Made by a program: the position numbers and the translations under genes. Below, piece by piece: positions 34,909-45,187 of a stretch of DNA of 64,000 nucleotides. Below the pieces are notes generated by a model. That model made no database searches. It was not told the origin of the DNA and saw only the letters and a list, made by a program, of their open reading frames with translations. Position 1 is the stretch's first letter. Every line of letters begins with the position of its first letter. The stretch is from Margaritifera margaritifera (lineage: Eukaryota; Mollusca; Bivalvia; Unionida; Margaritiferidae): NCBI GenBank assembly GCA_029931535.1, contig JAQPZY010000853.1, positions 124,001 to 188,000 of the forward strand, written 5' to 3'.

Positions 34909-35176
34909 AACAAGAGTCCATCGAATGAACCGGTGCTCTTCTGGCCTAAAATAATTTCCAGGAGTTCAACACAAGACCATTTCTTCTTTTAACTCTTGAG
35001 TGTTGAAACCATCTCTAATATTCTTCAGCAGTAACAAGATTTTCAAATTACCTGCTGTGGATGTCAGATTGGCACCATTTTCATTTAGGACCAAAAAGAT
35101 ATCATAAGAAGTCATTTAGTAAAAACCCCATGCTGATGCGACCACCCATTCAGGAGATGTAGAATAACAAGATTCT
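34909..35176 (+). repeat. Family A element, truncated (head and one unit)
   Basis: AACAAGAGTCCATCGAATGA, CCGGTGCTCTTCTGGCCTAA, then AATTTCCAGGAGTTCAACAC and roughly one unit ending in CCACCCATTCAGGAGATG. Confidence 0.8.
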
Positions 35177-35439
35177 CACTTAAATGCTCAAGTCTGAGAA
35201 TGAAAGGAAATCATTCTGAATGATGGATGTTTGGCTACAAATTATGCAAACAAAGTGAGTGATCATGTGTTGTTGTAAGATAATTAATCTACAAAATATT
35301 CATCACATGTTCCACCTATTTTCAAGAGACAAATATGATGTTCACCATATCAGATGGACAATTACTGCAATGATAATCTGTGAATGTACAGTATGAAACT
35401 TGATTTGACTAGATCTAATAGAGTTACAGATACAGAGAA

Positions 35440-37540
35440 TGTAACAAATGGCTAAATAAAAATATCACTCAAGCATGAAAATTACATCACAGTGACCTAG
35501 TTTTGGTATGGCTGATTTACTCTACTTGAGGTATGTTCATATAAAAATTTTCATGAGTTTAAGTGAAATAGGGTCCAAGATATTTAGAGTGTAAGGAGAG
35601 GTCAGGTGAAAATACAAATATCACTTGAGCATAAAAATCTGGTCAAAGTGACTTAGTTTTGGTATGGTTAAGTTATTCCTATAGAGATGCATTAAACATA
35701 CAGTAAAACCTGTCTTGAGAGACCGCCCCTTCTGCCAACAAAAAGCGGTCTCTCAAGACAGGTGGTCTCTCATAACAGGTTTGTACAAAAAGACCAATTT
35801 CCATGGTCGAAATTCAGCACTGTTTAAGAAGGAAAAATAAACACAATCATGTACATTTATTGTATTCTTTGTTCATAGCTCTTGTTAAAATATTGCATGC
35901 ATTTATCTGAAAATAATTTTATATTGCAATAAAGTTATACATCTATCATTAAACATGAATCACATTTATATCTGAAGATTACATGAACATGTGCTAGTAC
36001 TAGCATATGAATTCATTTCTAATTGACTCCTTGACTTTTATAACACCCTAAATTTTAGTTTTACCGACGTTTCAACTGGCTGCTATGTTGCAAATGGTCT
36101 CCCCTTTTTCACTTCTTTCAATTACATTAATTCTTTCCTCCAGTGTTAGAATTTGTCTCTTTTTCGTTGGAGGTTCTGCCATTGTTATTAAGGTGCTAGG
36201 TGTTAATGTTATAATAATCAATTGTAATAACGACTGTAGCGGTTTTGATCAGGCTTTGGGGAAATATGGAATACATATACAATGTATATGTACCAATGAA
36301 TGAAATAAAAAGACATAATAAACTCATCCAGAAGCAGAATAAATTTATTTTGAGACAAAAGTCAAAGGCTTAATTCACCGACAACACAAAGAGATTAACT
36401 CTATAAACAAAGGGTGTAACCGGCTGCACTAAGGTAAACAGATCACGGCTTGGTGTGTGGGTTTTAATCACTGTAACATAAAAAAAAAACAAAAAAAAAA
36501 ACAACAACAAACAACACAAGCCTTTCACAATGACAATCGAATCCGGAAACGATTCTCACCTACTGGTATTTAAGACTAAGACCTCATTCACCCCAGGCAT
36601 TATGGATTAACTCCAAAGACAAACGATGTATTCGACCGCTATATTGACCTTGGTACTACAATGGCAGTTAGCGACATGTACATTAGTCTGGTTTATAGCT
36701 TATAACAAAGGACGCCTACATGCATGACCTGAAAAATGTAGGAAACCGGTAGCCAGCCTAATTTTTTTGTTATAACAGTCTTTACTTTTGAAGCGGTCGT
36801 TGTTACAAAGGATTAAATAAACGTCAGTGGTGTTTGTCTCAGTTCTCGCGATAGGGTTCGTTCATAACAGTATTATATTAGAACAAGCTGCCATTCGCAA
36901 CTTCGCAGGAAATACTATGGATCATACTTTAATCTTGCAGAAATAGCCGAGGTATTTCCGAATGACTAATCTGCATGTACTGTAGTCTGGTTTACAACCT
37001 ATAACATATAACACTATATGCATGACCTGTAAAATTTAAGAAACCGGTAGCCAGCCTAATTGTTTTTTTTTTTTTAAGTTATAGGTTTTTAATTTTGTTT
37101 AAAACAATCTTTACTTTTTAAGCGGTCATGGTTACAAAGGGTTAAATAAAGGTCAGTTGTGTTTATCTCTATTTTTGTGATGCGGTCGTTCATAGCAGTG
37201 TCAAAATGCATATTTTGCCAAGAAATCGTGGTCGCTGGTCGCGTTCTGTAGGTGGTCGCTCACGACAGTGCGGTCATATAATAAAATTGATCCGTGCATT
37301 ACGATTGTGGTCGCTCATGACAAGTTTTATTGTACCAATTTTCATGTGTGTAGATAAAATAGGGTCAAAGATATTGAGGGTATAACAAACAGCTGAAAAT
37401 ACCAAAGTCACTCCAGCATGAAAATTAGGTCAGAGTGACCTAGTCTGGGTATGACTGCATTACTTTCCTTGAAATGCATCCATATATAAATTTTCATGAG
37501 TGCAGATTAAATGAACTAAATGTACAAACACCCAAACAAA
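35440..37540. repeat. ~150-bp tandem repeat (family D) interrupted by a transposon
   Basis: Units with AGTGACCTAGTTTTGGTATG, TTTTCATGAGT(T/G), AATAGGGTC(C/A)AAGATAT. Marker positions 35491 and 35647 are 156 bp apart; the next, at 37430, is 149 bp beyond the second once the 35699-37334 insertion is removed. The insertion therefore lies cleanly inside a unit. Confidence 0.83.
35699..37334. mobile_element. 1.6-kb TIR element with subterminal hairpin
   Basis: Left end TACAGTAAAACCTGTCTTGA and right end (complement) TACAATAAAACTTGTCATGA; 22 of 26 bases match through GAGCGACC/GAGAGACC. TA target site. A perfect 16-bp hairpin, TGTCTTGAGAGACCGC / complement at 35711-35726 and 35745-35760, lies just inside the left end, and GGTCGCTC/GGTCTCTC words recur at both ends. 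Pogo/Tigger-like by ends. No transposase recognised. Confidence 0.87.
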
Positions 37541-37555
37541 TGGGCAAAACACTGT

Positions 37556-37568
37556 CCCCCCCCCCCCC
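37556..37568. repeat. Poly-C run (13)
   Basis: Thirteen C in a row. Length may be uncertain in assembly. Confidence 0.9.
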
Positions 37569-38280
37569 AACTTTGTTAACATGGGATAATTATAAGAAAA
37601 AGGGGAAAAAAGTTACAACTTTTTAACAATCTATCTCTATACAAATGCTGAGGAGGATGACTACTAATATCATGACTAATATTTTCTTCAAATTGCCGAT
37701 ACAATATCAGAATGACACTTTTTTTTCTTCTTCATACAAATGTAGGACATTTTGGTAGTTCTAAGTAAAGCACGGTCTCCCATATGATGCTGTTTAAAAA
37801 GATTTATTCCTCGTGTTGGCAAAGACAAAGTTAATAGTTGCTTTCTAAACTAAATATTTCTAAGAAATTCTGATTTCCTTTAGTGACCATGTATTCAAAC
37901 ATACTTATGAAGTTATTTACAGAGTTAAACGTTTGAGGCTTGTGATTAGTATGTTAATATTTTCAAGAGAAGAAAGGCTCCGAAGTGTAAAGATTTGGAA
38001 CAAATAAATAAATCGAACAAACTGTCAGTACCGTATTGCTAATATTTCCCTAAACCAAAGACTGGTTATAAAGTGAAGAGAGGCCGGACGAGGTCTGCAT
38101 TTATTCATTTCCAAGAGGCTTCTTGTCAAAACAAATTTGCTTAATGGATGTTAACACTAATACTTACACAATTCAAGCGTTCTTGCTCATTACAAGAAAA
38201 GCTTAATTTTCATCAAATTTTGTGATTCCAAATAAGCTGCATATTAAAAATGTAGGTTTCCATTATGGTTAATTACTTAC

Positions 38281-38483
38281 CCTAACAGAGTATGCCAGAG
38301 CCAGAGTGACAGCCAACGGAAGACCCTCTGGAACAGCTACCACAAGAACAGTCACACCAATGATAAAATGATTCACAAAGTATTCTATGATTCCCCAACG
38401 CCATGCTTCTTTATCGATGGCAAAATGCCTAATGCAGAACTTGATAATCAAAATGAGGACTGTCAGCACAGCAATAGCAGTAC
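38281..38483 (-). CDS. ATP2B: PMCA exon: TM3, extracellular loop, TM4 with PEGLP
   Basis: Reads TAIAVLTVLILIIKF (TM3), a short loop with AIDKEAWRWGIIEYF, then NHFIIGVTVLVVAVPEGLPL (TM4) and AVTLALAYSVR. The VPEGLP motif is the kinked, ion-coordinating part of TM4 in P2-type ATPases; in PMCAs the Glu is the Ca2+ ligand of site II. Acceptor tttaaag is weaker than others, with modest pyrimidine content; donor is GTAAGT. Phase enters with 2 nt (joining G from the linker exon to make Gly) and ends at phase 0. The 203-bp length equals 2 + 67 codons. Conservation with animal PMCAs in TM4 and the following stalk is near complete, so the call is secure. Confidence 0.97.
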
Positions 38484-38982
38484 CTTTAAAACAAAAACAT
38501 TTCAATTTATTCTGAGGATCATACATGTGTGCATAGCAATTAAATGTATTTAACTTTCAAGGAACTAATTAAGTGCAACACACAAGTTCCTGAAATTTTA
38601 GACCTGAGTAAATCATGCCTCCCATTTACCCAGACAGTGCTGGGGGGTTTTCTGAGACTCAAAAAGTGTGTTTTGAGGTACCAAGGGGGTCAGTGCATGT
38701 GAACCCCCAAAAGGAAAATCGTCCAGTCAAGAATAAACTATCGTTTCATATCAGCCGAAAGAAAATGACTTTAAATTCAAATCTGAATATAATAAAATAA
38801 CACGTTTTCTTTGAAGCATCTAATACACTTACAAACAAAAAAATAGTTGATAGATTTAGCACTGCCAAATATCATCACTACACACATATGCACACACAAA
38901 TAATCCCAACCACACAGACATTAAATAAAAAAAATACACCAAGTTTCTGTCTTTAAAATCTGTTGGATTGTTGAACATAGTC

Positions 38983-39800
38983 TTAATTAGATGCAGTCTT
39001 TGCTGCTCTCAATAGTTCAATAGGGAGTTTGAAGGTAATGGAAGTGTCATTTGTGTTCATCTCTGCACTCATTAGAGACTGGATAGTACTGTTGTTCAAA
39101 CTTTCCTGAAGAGCTTGTTGAATTTTTCTCAGCATAGAAAATGAATTTTCTGCATCTGCATTGCTGGGAGGGTGTGTCAAACATGCAACGGCCACCCTAG
39201 TTAGATTATCAAATCTTGGTTTTCCTGAAGGTAGATGACAAACTTTCTTCACAGCATGGTCATACACCTGGATCAAAATAGCAATAGTCTTATCACCTCC
39301 CTTGTCATTTGATTCATCAAGCAGGACAGAGAATTTGTTAATTTGGCATAACATGGTTACTTGTTTGTCCAACATTGGTGCAATGGCATTATTTATGATA
39401 TTTGCTGTTTTTGTCATTTTGCAACTGGATTTCTAAGTGATATCACTATCCAGGAACATTTTCTTACACAAGTCTGAAAAATGATCTGCAATTGAAAATG
39501 GCAGATTGTGCTCTGCAACAAAATTGCAGAAAAGTACTTCAGCTCTAGTGACATAGTCTGTTGGTGATTGTTCAAACATTTTCGTTACTTTTGGGATTGA
39601 GCTCTGCATGTTGCTATGTCAACAGATGCCGTACACTCCAGAAGGACTAATGCTGATATGGGTGTTTGCAGTATGTGCAAAGAGTAAAATGCTCCCCCTT
39701 GCTGCTGTGCTTCACAAAGTCAAACTCTGTCAACCAGGAGTTCTGAAATTTAGTTTAGCTGGGTTTTACTTCCTTCACAAATGACTCATACTTTCCTCAA
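38983..39800 (-). pseudogene. hAT transposase, internally deleted relic
   Basis: Reading down the minus strand: a BED/TTF-like finger (FQNSWLTEFDFVKHSSKGEH ... CTYCK, about 39660-39748), then ATG at 39609 with MQSSIPKVTKMFEQSPTDYV, TRAEVLFCNFVAEHNLPFSI, ADHFSDLCKKMFLDSDIT, an in-frame TAG (39433-39435), MTKTANIINNAIAP, FSVLLDESNDKGGDK, and finally HPPSNADAENSFSMLRKIQQ near the C-terminus. VTRAEVLFxxFxxEHNLPxSxADH and FSxLxDES..(V)...(L) followed by SNA(D/E)(A/V)E..FS are hAT hallmarks. The RNase H-like middle is missing between VYDHAVKKV and the dimerisation region. Confidence 0.88.
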
Positions 39801-41113
39801 TGACTGCTGCATTTCAACATTTTGCCCACAAATTAGGCTAATGGGGTCTCCCACGCAGTATTTAAACCACTTAACACATCATCCTAGCTACTGTCAGCCA
39901 ATGAAGTAATCTGTGAAATGGTGGTTGTTTATCTCTGACCACCTTAAATTTTAACTGCCTCTATGACAATCAGCTGTATAAACTGCCTCGAGGATAGATT
40001 TACATGAGCTCAAAGCAGGACTGTTTACTACAGGTTACAGGCATATATTGTGGTGGTCAAGAAATCTCTTCGTTTTTTGTTTGGTTGCTAAGATTACAGA
40101 AAATTTTGATTTTTTAAACATGACTATGTCATGAGGGGGGTGGGGAGAGTCAAAAATCTTGTTTTTCATTTGAAATGTCATGTTATGGCAGGTATGGTTA
40201 ATTCTATAGGTGTAATGATTCATAAATAAATATTGGCATCACAATATTTTCTGCTACAATACATTGTATTAATGTGCTACTGCCAAAATATTCCAAAAAC
40301 ATATTGTATTTCAAATCTGACAATACAATGATATAGTAGTGCTTCAAGGTGATATATCATGATATACATGAATTCAAGTTGAGAAAAGAAAGAAACCTGA
40401 AGTGTTTTATGTCTCTTTAAAAAAAGGGATCAAAGATTTTGGCACTGTTGTTGTTTTTTAAATTATTATTAGTATAATCCAACTGTTGGCCATTGGTTAT
40501 AAGACTGGTTCCACTACTCAGGAAGAGAAACCATTGTTTTCAGTGACAAAACATTAGATTAATTTTTTAGTTGGACATGGTTATGAAAAATGATAATTGT
40601 TTGTTGAACATTTCAATTTTTTTTATAACAATTTTTTTTATAACAAATTCAAGTATGAAAGATAATTTGTACATTTAATGTCAATATGAAAAAGTAATTT
40701 CCAATCCCATAATGCTTTGCAAAAGCCCAAATGGCACACAAGACCTTAAGCGTAAACCCCTCAGCTGTATTTAAGGTTCCATTTTGAATTATTTTGGGTT
40801 TCAGGGGTCAAATAATTTCAAAGGCACTGTACAGTTAATAATAAAACCATACATAGAATGTGCAAAATGGGCATGACATAATCAGGTAATACATGTAACC
40901 TTGCTACACACTTGCAGGGCTGCATCTAGGATTTAGTAAATTTTGGGCATTGTCGCCCCTTAAAGTGGAAAATAGGGGGACACATCTGGTCACAGTTGGG
41001 GCCTCTTAATAGAGCATCCAAAAATTAACTAAAAATGAAAGCAGAACTAGAATGTGTGCTATAATATATAGTGATTTCTCCATCAACTCTGAATCAATCA
41101 CGGTTGCAATATA

Positions 41114-41218
41114 CTGTATATACTTAAGTATTATCAGATACCAACTGCAAACTGTATAGACCCAGATCTGCCGGTGCATTATGCGATGGCAGATCTGTAT
41201 CTATGCAGTTTGTAAGGA
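41114..41218. repeat. Three-stem palindrome family, truncated copy
   Basis: Left outer stem (GTATATACTTAAGTATTATC, CCAACTGCAAACTGTATAGA) and one inner hairpin (CCCAGATCTGCCGGTGCATT / GCAGATCTGTATCTATGCAG). The second hairpin and right stem are absent; dispersed repeat G follows directly. Confidence 0.8.
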
Positions 41219-41221
41219 GTA

Positions 41222-41480
41222 AACAGTTGCCTACCTGAAAAGACATACATTACAACAAGTGCTATGAGACCTGCTACAGGCGGCACAACTTACGTCGCAG
41301 CAAGCACTTTAAGGGGTAACAGGTAAAAAAAAAAAAAATGTATACTGCACAGAGTACGTTTTTATATGCATGAATTTGAACTAATTTGCTGGAGTTCTCA
41401 CGCATCACTGCTTTCCAAGCGAGCGAATTCATATAAATTTTGTGTGCTTTGTGCACTTGCATGCCCTGGCAACATCTCTG
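41222..41480. repeat. Dispersed repeat G, copy 2
   Basis: Aligns with 3815-4060 (see that entry for shared words). Contains a 14-A run near 41324-41338. Confidence 0.75.
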
Positions 41481-42149
41481 GATGAGGTTATGATGTGTAC
41501 ACATAAAAAGACCATGCAAAGTGATGATAACTATCTAAAACGGAAAGTCTCTCACGAGATTAAAAATATTAAAACATGTACACAAGAGACTTTGGTAAAA
41601 TTGCAGAGTTACTACAAAATCTTACATATCTTTCATCTCCCTCTCTCTTACGGACACATAGTCTACAAACACCAACTCACACAGTGACAATGATGTAATA
41701 TTTAAAAATAGAAAAAAATTTTAAACATGGGTTTGATCTCATAACTCACCAAATGAAAGAGTGACAGGTTTTATCTCTGTTCAATAAGAAGTATTTCAAC
41801 CAAGGCATGGTTCACAGTGTACCCTATTCTTTATGAATGGGAACAGCTCAATTTTGAAAATGTAGACAAAGATATGTTGCATGATGTGCCAACATTACTA
41901 TCATTAGTGTTTACATTGATCATTGTTCTACAATGAGAGATGTCAACCCTGATATTAATGATTGGGGGCTTGGGCTTGGGCTTGAGGTTTTACTGCCACA
42001 ACAGTCAGTGCTGTGTGGTTCTGTTCTGACTGCATCAACAGGAATATCCCCCATAGTTGTCAGCCCATTGTGACGCTGTTGCAGAGCTCTGAGTCTGTTT
42101 TATTCATACTATACTTACTCTAATGCCTTTCTCCTTATCAAAGTATATT

Positions 42150-42668
42150 CAGTCTTTTGGTAAAAAACCCATGTCTATGTTACTATCCATAGAGAAGTAG
42201 CAATAACAAGATTTTCAAGATGGCTGCCATGGTGACCATATTGGATGTCAGATCAGCACCATTTTCATTTAGGACCAACTAGAGATCATAAGAAGTCTTG
42301 TAGTAATAATCCCATCCTGATTATGACCATCCATTCAGGAGAGGTAGCAATAACCATCTTCTCAAGATGGCTACTGTGCTGGCAATATTGGATGTCCAAG
42401 CAGCAATATTTTCATTAAGGACCATCTAGACCTTCGTGTCAAACACATTTGCTATAAATAATAATAAATAATAATAAATAATTAGTCTGGCGGTCCGCAT
42501 GTTTGACACCCCTGATCTAGACCTTGGAATGAATTTGTGTATCAAGTTTCATGGCATTTCTCCAAGTAGTTCAGGAGCAGTAGTGAGAACAAACATGTGC
42601 TAACACAGACGGATTGATGACAGAGAACAGGCCATACCATATGCTCTTCTGGCTTATGGCCAGCAGAG
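42150..42668 (+). repeat. Family A element, 3' half with hairpin tail
   Basis: About two and a half units, then the closing segment (AAGTTTCATGGCATTTCTCC, GTGCTAACACAGACGGATTG) and the tail CATATGCTCTTCTGGCTTAT, GGCCAGCAGAG. The tail folds as CTCTTCTGGC / GCCAGCAGAG, 9 of 10 pairs. A hAT miniature (42432-42514) is inserted in it. Confidence 0.87.
42432..42514. mobile_element. hAT miniature element (83 bp) with 8-bp target duplication
   Basis: Flanked by ATCTAGAC at 42424-42431 and 42515-42522, a perfect 8-bp duplication. Right end GTTTGACACCCCTG is the complement of CAGGGGTGTCAAAC, a widespread hAT terminus; the left end CTTCGTGTCAAACAC is degraded. An (AAT)n stretch lies inside. Confidence 0.9.
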
Positions 42669-42682
42669 TGAAAAATACTGAC

Positions 42683-42901
42683 CTGCATAACCGATCTGAA
42701 TTGCCAATTTTGTCAGTTTTCCTTGGAGCACTGATTTGTCTTTTCGGCCCCCTCCTCCTCCTGATGCCTTCTCAGCATTACTGTGGGCATCTGTTTGATC
42801 CTCGGCTCCCACCCCCTCTTTGTGATCTAGTTTGTTGGCCAGGTGAGCATTGGCAGTGTTGTGTGAGTTGCCTGTAACTTCAAGGTTGATGTTATCAGGA
42901 T
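42683..42901 (-). CDS. ATP2B: PMCA exon: A-domain/TM3 linker and start of TM3
   Basis: About 73 codons. The variable, hydrophilic first part (PDNINLEVTGN ... EDQTDAHSNAEKASGGGGG) is followed by the conserved RKDKSVLQGKLTKLAIQIGY, entering TM3 with AG. In vertebrate PMCAs this linker holds an acidic-phospholipid-responsive basic region and contacts the autoinhibitory calmodulin-binding domain; the same role is inferred here. Acceptor cttttgcag after position 42901, donor GTCAGT below 42683; phase enters with 2 nt and leaves with 1 nt. A run of five glycines before RKDKS is unlike vertebrate isoforms and is probably a lineage-specific spacer. Alternative acceptor: an in-frame tacag lies 33 nt inside the exon (the GGC after ACA), but it lacks a good pyrimidine tract and breaks phase with the upstream exon. 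Confidence 0.93.
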
Positions 42902-43246
42902 CTGCAAAAGAATTATGTGCTCCTCTTATATTTCATCCCCACCACCATAAAGCTAGGACTATTAAGAGCAGTTAAAAGTGTCGATGTACTATATGTCTCT
43001 AATCCCATCAAATCTAAGCGACTATATCAGCAATTTATAGCAATTAATGAATTTTCACGATTATAAACGTTTTCCTGAACCTTATTGGGATAAATTATTT
43101 CAATTACCCTGGAAACACTATTCCCCCTTTAGTAACTATTTATTTATACAATCACTCATCCAGTTTTTCCATTTCCTAGGTCTTAAAGTGATATCATGGA
43201 AGGAAGTCTTAAAACAACATAATGGAAAGAAAATATGAACTACTGT

Positions 43247-43452
43247 CTATACTCACTTATAAGTCGAGTCCAACTGCAAACTGCACAAACCCAGAACTGC
43301 TGTCCTATAATGCACTGGCAGATCTGGGTCTATGCAGTTTGTTAGAAGTAATCAGTAGAACAAACAACATATATCCTGATCTGCTGGTGCATTATGCAAT
43401 GGCAGATCAGGGTCTGTTGCTTGCAGTTGGACTTGACTTGTGAGCTAGTATA
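43247..43452. repeat. Three-stem palindrome family, full copy
   Basis: Outer stem TATACTCACTTATAAGTCGA / complement of TGAGCTAGTATA region; first hairpin CTGCACAAACCCAGAACTGC / GCAGATCTGGGTCTATGCAG; second CCTGATCTGCTGGTGC / GCAATGGCAGATCAGGG. Confidence 0.9.
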
Positions 43453-43459
43453 AATGGTT

Positions 43460-44150
43460 TATTCGATGTAATATCCACATATGCCTTGGTAAGCACACTC
43501 TTCTTTATTTAGGTCAAATCTCACTTTAAAAATTATGTAACAAACCAAGTGTCTCATTTCCAACATGCCTTGTGGGATGGAAACAGCTGCAAAATCTATA
43601 CAGAACATGATAATTTTCTTCTATCATATATACCTGCTTATAAATAAAGTCCAACTGCAAACAACATGGAATCTGATCTGTCATCGGATAATGCCATGGC
43701 AGATCAGGATCTATGTTGTTTGTTCTACTGATTAGTTCTAAGAAATTTCAAAGACCCAGATCTTCCAGCACATTATGTAATGGCAGAGCTGTGTCTGGCA
43801 GTTTGCAGTTGGACTTGACTTATAAGCAAGTATATAGAGTAATTTACCACCATGCATGCTTGGTCTCTCATTACCACTTAATTTTGTGCCTTAAATAAAT
43901 GACAAAAATTTATCTTCCATGTTTTTTTATACAGCCTGAACATACTGGAAAAGTGAATATAATTCCAAAGTGAAAAGCTTCCAAGAGATGCAAAGACAGC
44001 AAACTCTTCTAGTATGTATATACACATGATGGGGATGGTGCTCATCACATTGTTGATGTGCACTAATTACAATAAGCTTTCACCTTAAAAGTTCATCTAA
44101 GTAAAAATTTTAAAACTGCACAGTGTGGGTATAACATTGAATACAGTACC
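43460..44150. repeat. Dispersed repeat E, copy 1 (split by a palindrome)
   Basis: Matches 53850-54320 in the same orientation: CATGCCTTGTG(A/G)G, AGAACAT(G/C)A(T/C)(A/G)ATTTTCTT, TACC(A/C)CTTAATTTTG, CTTCTAGTATGTATATACAC or CTTTAGTATGTAAATACAC, ATGATG(C/G), GATGTGCAC(T)TA. Here the palindromic element 43625-43836 has inserted between ATTTTCTT and TTACC. Confidence 0.7.
43625..43836. repeat. Three-stem palindrome family, full copy
   Basis: CATATATACCTGCTTATAAA ... TGACTTATAAGCAAGTATAT outer stem; two inner hairpins with GCAGATCAGGATCTATG and CCCAGATCTTCCAGCACATT. The insertion into dispersed repeat E marks it as a mobile unit. Confidence 0.9.
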
Positions 44151-45136
44151 TGAATTATGTGACATGTGCTACTATTGAATGAATATTTAGGATTAACAAA
44201 TGAAGCTTGATTAACCTACTAGTTGAGCATTTTACTTCACGTTTTAACTAGAGGAATTGTTATCTTCTGTTTCTCATTATCAAATATCCAAAAAATATTC
44301 AATATTTCTTGTCATTCAAAATTACTAAATATTAATGCTTGCATTTTATGAAATATAAAATACGACAAGACGATACGAGTTGTCTGCTGACATGATACAA
44401 GATACATGCATGCTCTTCTCTGAAGATAAATATTTCAAAGGTGTACTATCTGTTATACGGGAAAAAATTTTACATGTATTTAAGGTGTTGACAGGTATAG
44501 ATATATACAGAATTCCAATTCCCTTCAATGATGTTCAAAAACAAATTATTTATATGCTTACTGTTAACAAAGTCCAGAAGCAAATGTTACCAACACCATG
44601 GTTAAAGCAGTAAAGACACAGCATCAAAATTTCTACATGTCTATCAAAGGCAAAAAACAAAACAAATTGAAACCCTTCAAGACAAAACTTTGGTAAACTC
44701 ATTCCCATGACATCTAGGTCTCAACAGTACTACCATATATGATCTTGTGAGGACTCGGAGTTACAAGGCTATAAAACAAAATTTCCCAGAAACCAAAATA
44801 TTTTCTGGTTCCATATGGTTTTCTTATGTAATAGCTATAAAAATAACTCGGTACAACAAAAACTTCTACAATTAAATCAGAGATATTCAAATATTCAGTC
44901 ACATCTGTAATTTTTACATCTAACTGGACAATATTAGACCAAAAGTTGCTCAGAGCAGGTTACCAGCCAATGGTCTGGAATTAACTTGTATCTGACACAA
45001 AGACTGCCAGATCAAACACTTTAACTAATCAATACAAAGAAACCTGCCTTAGCAGATACATCTACATAATGGTAACTTCATTAAATACATTTATAAACAA
45101 TTTTTATTATGTTTATGTATTATTTCAACTCCATAT

Positions 45137-45187
45137 AAAGGACAGTCAAAATTTTGTTTGTCCCCTGACTGTCCTTTACATAATGGT
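45137..45187. repeat. Perfect hairpin, 12-bp arms
   Basis: AAAGGACAGTCA (45137-45148) and TGACTGTCCTTT (45176-45187) with a 27-bp T-rich loop; pairing extends loosely outward (ATA/ACAT). Could be a tiny miniature transposon. No copy elsewhere was noticed. Confidence 0.8.

Larger units (their letters stand above)
33725..38280 (-). other. PMCA intron, 4.6 kb
   Basis: Contains a SINE (33820-34115), a palindrome (34171-34356), fragments of families B and A, and a ~150-bp tandem repeat split by a TIR element (35699-37334). 34501-34908 and 37569-38280 are AT-rich without features. Confidence 0.8.
38484..42682 (-). other. PMCA intron, 4.2 kb
   Basis: Contains a hAT relic (38983-39800), a truncated palindrome (41114-41218), dispersed repeat G copy 2 (41222-41480) and a family A 3' half (42150-42668) ending 14 bp from the splice donor at 42682. 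38484-38940, 40030-41110 and 41700-42120 show nothing I can name. Confidence 0.8.

Noticed and set aside
36085..36303. 72-codon plus-strand open frame inside a TIR element
   Set aside because: Hydrophobic, AT-driven translation with no transposase motif and no match by eye to any family.
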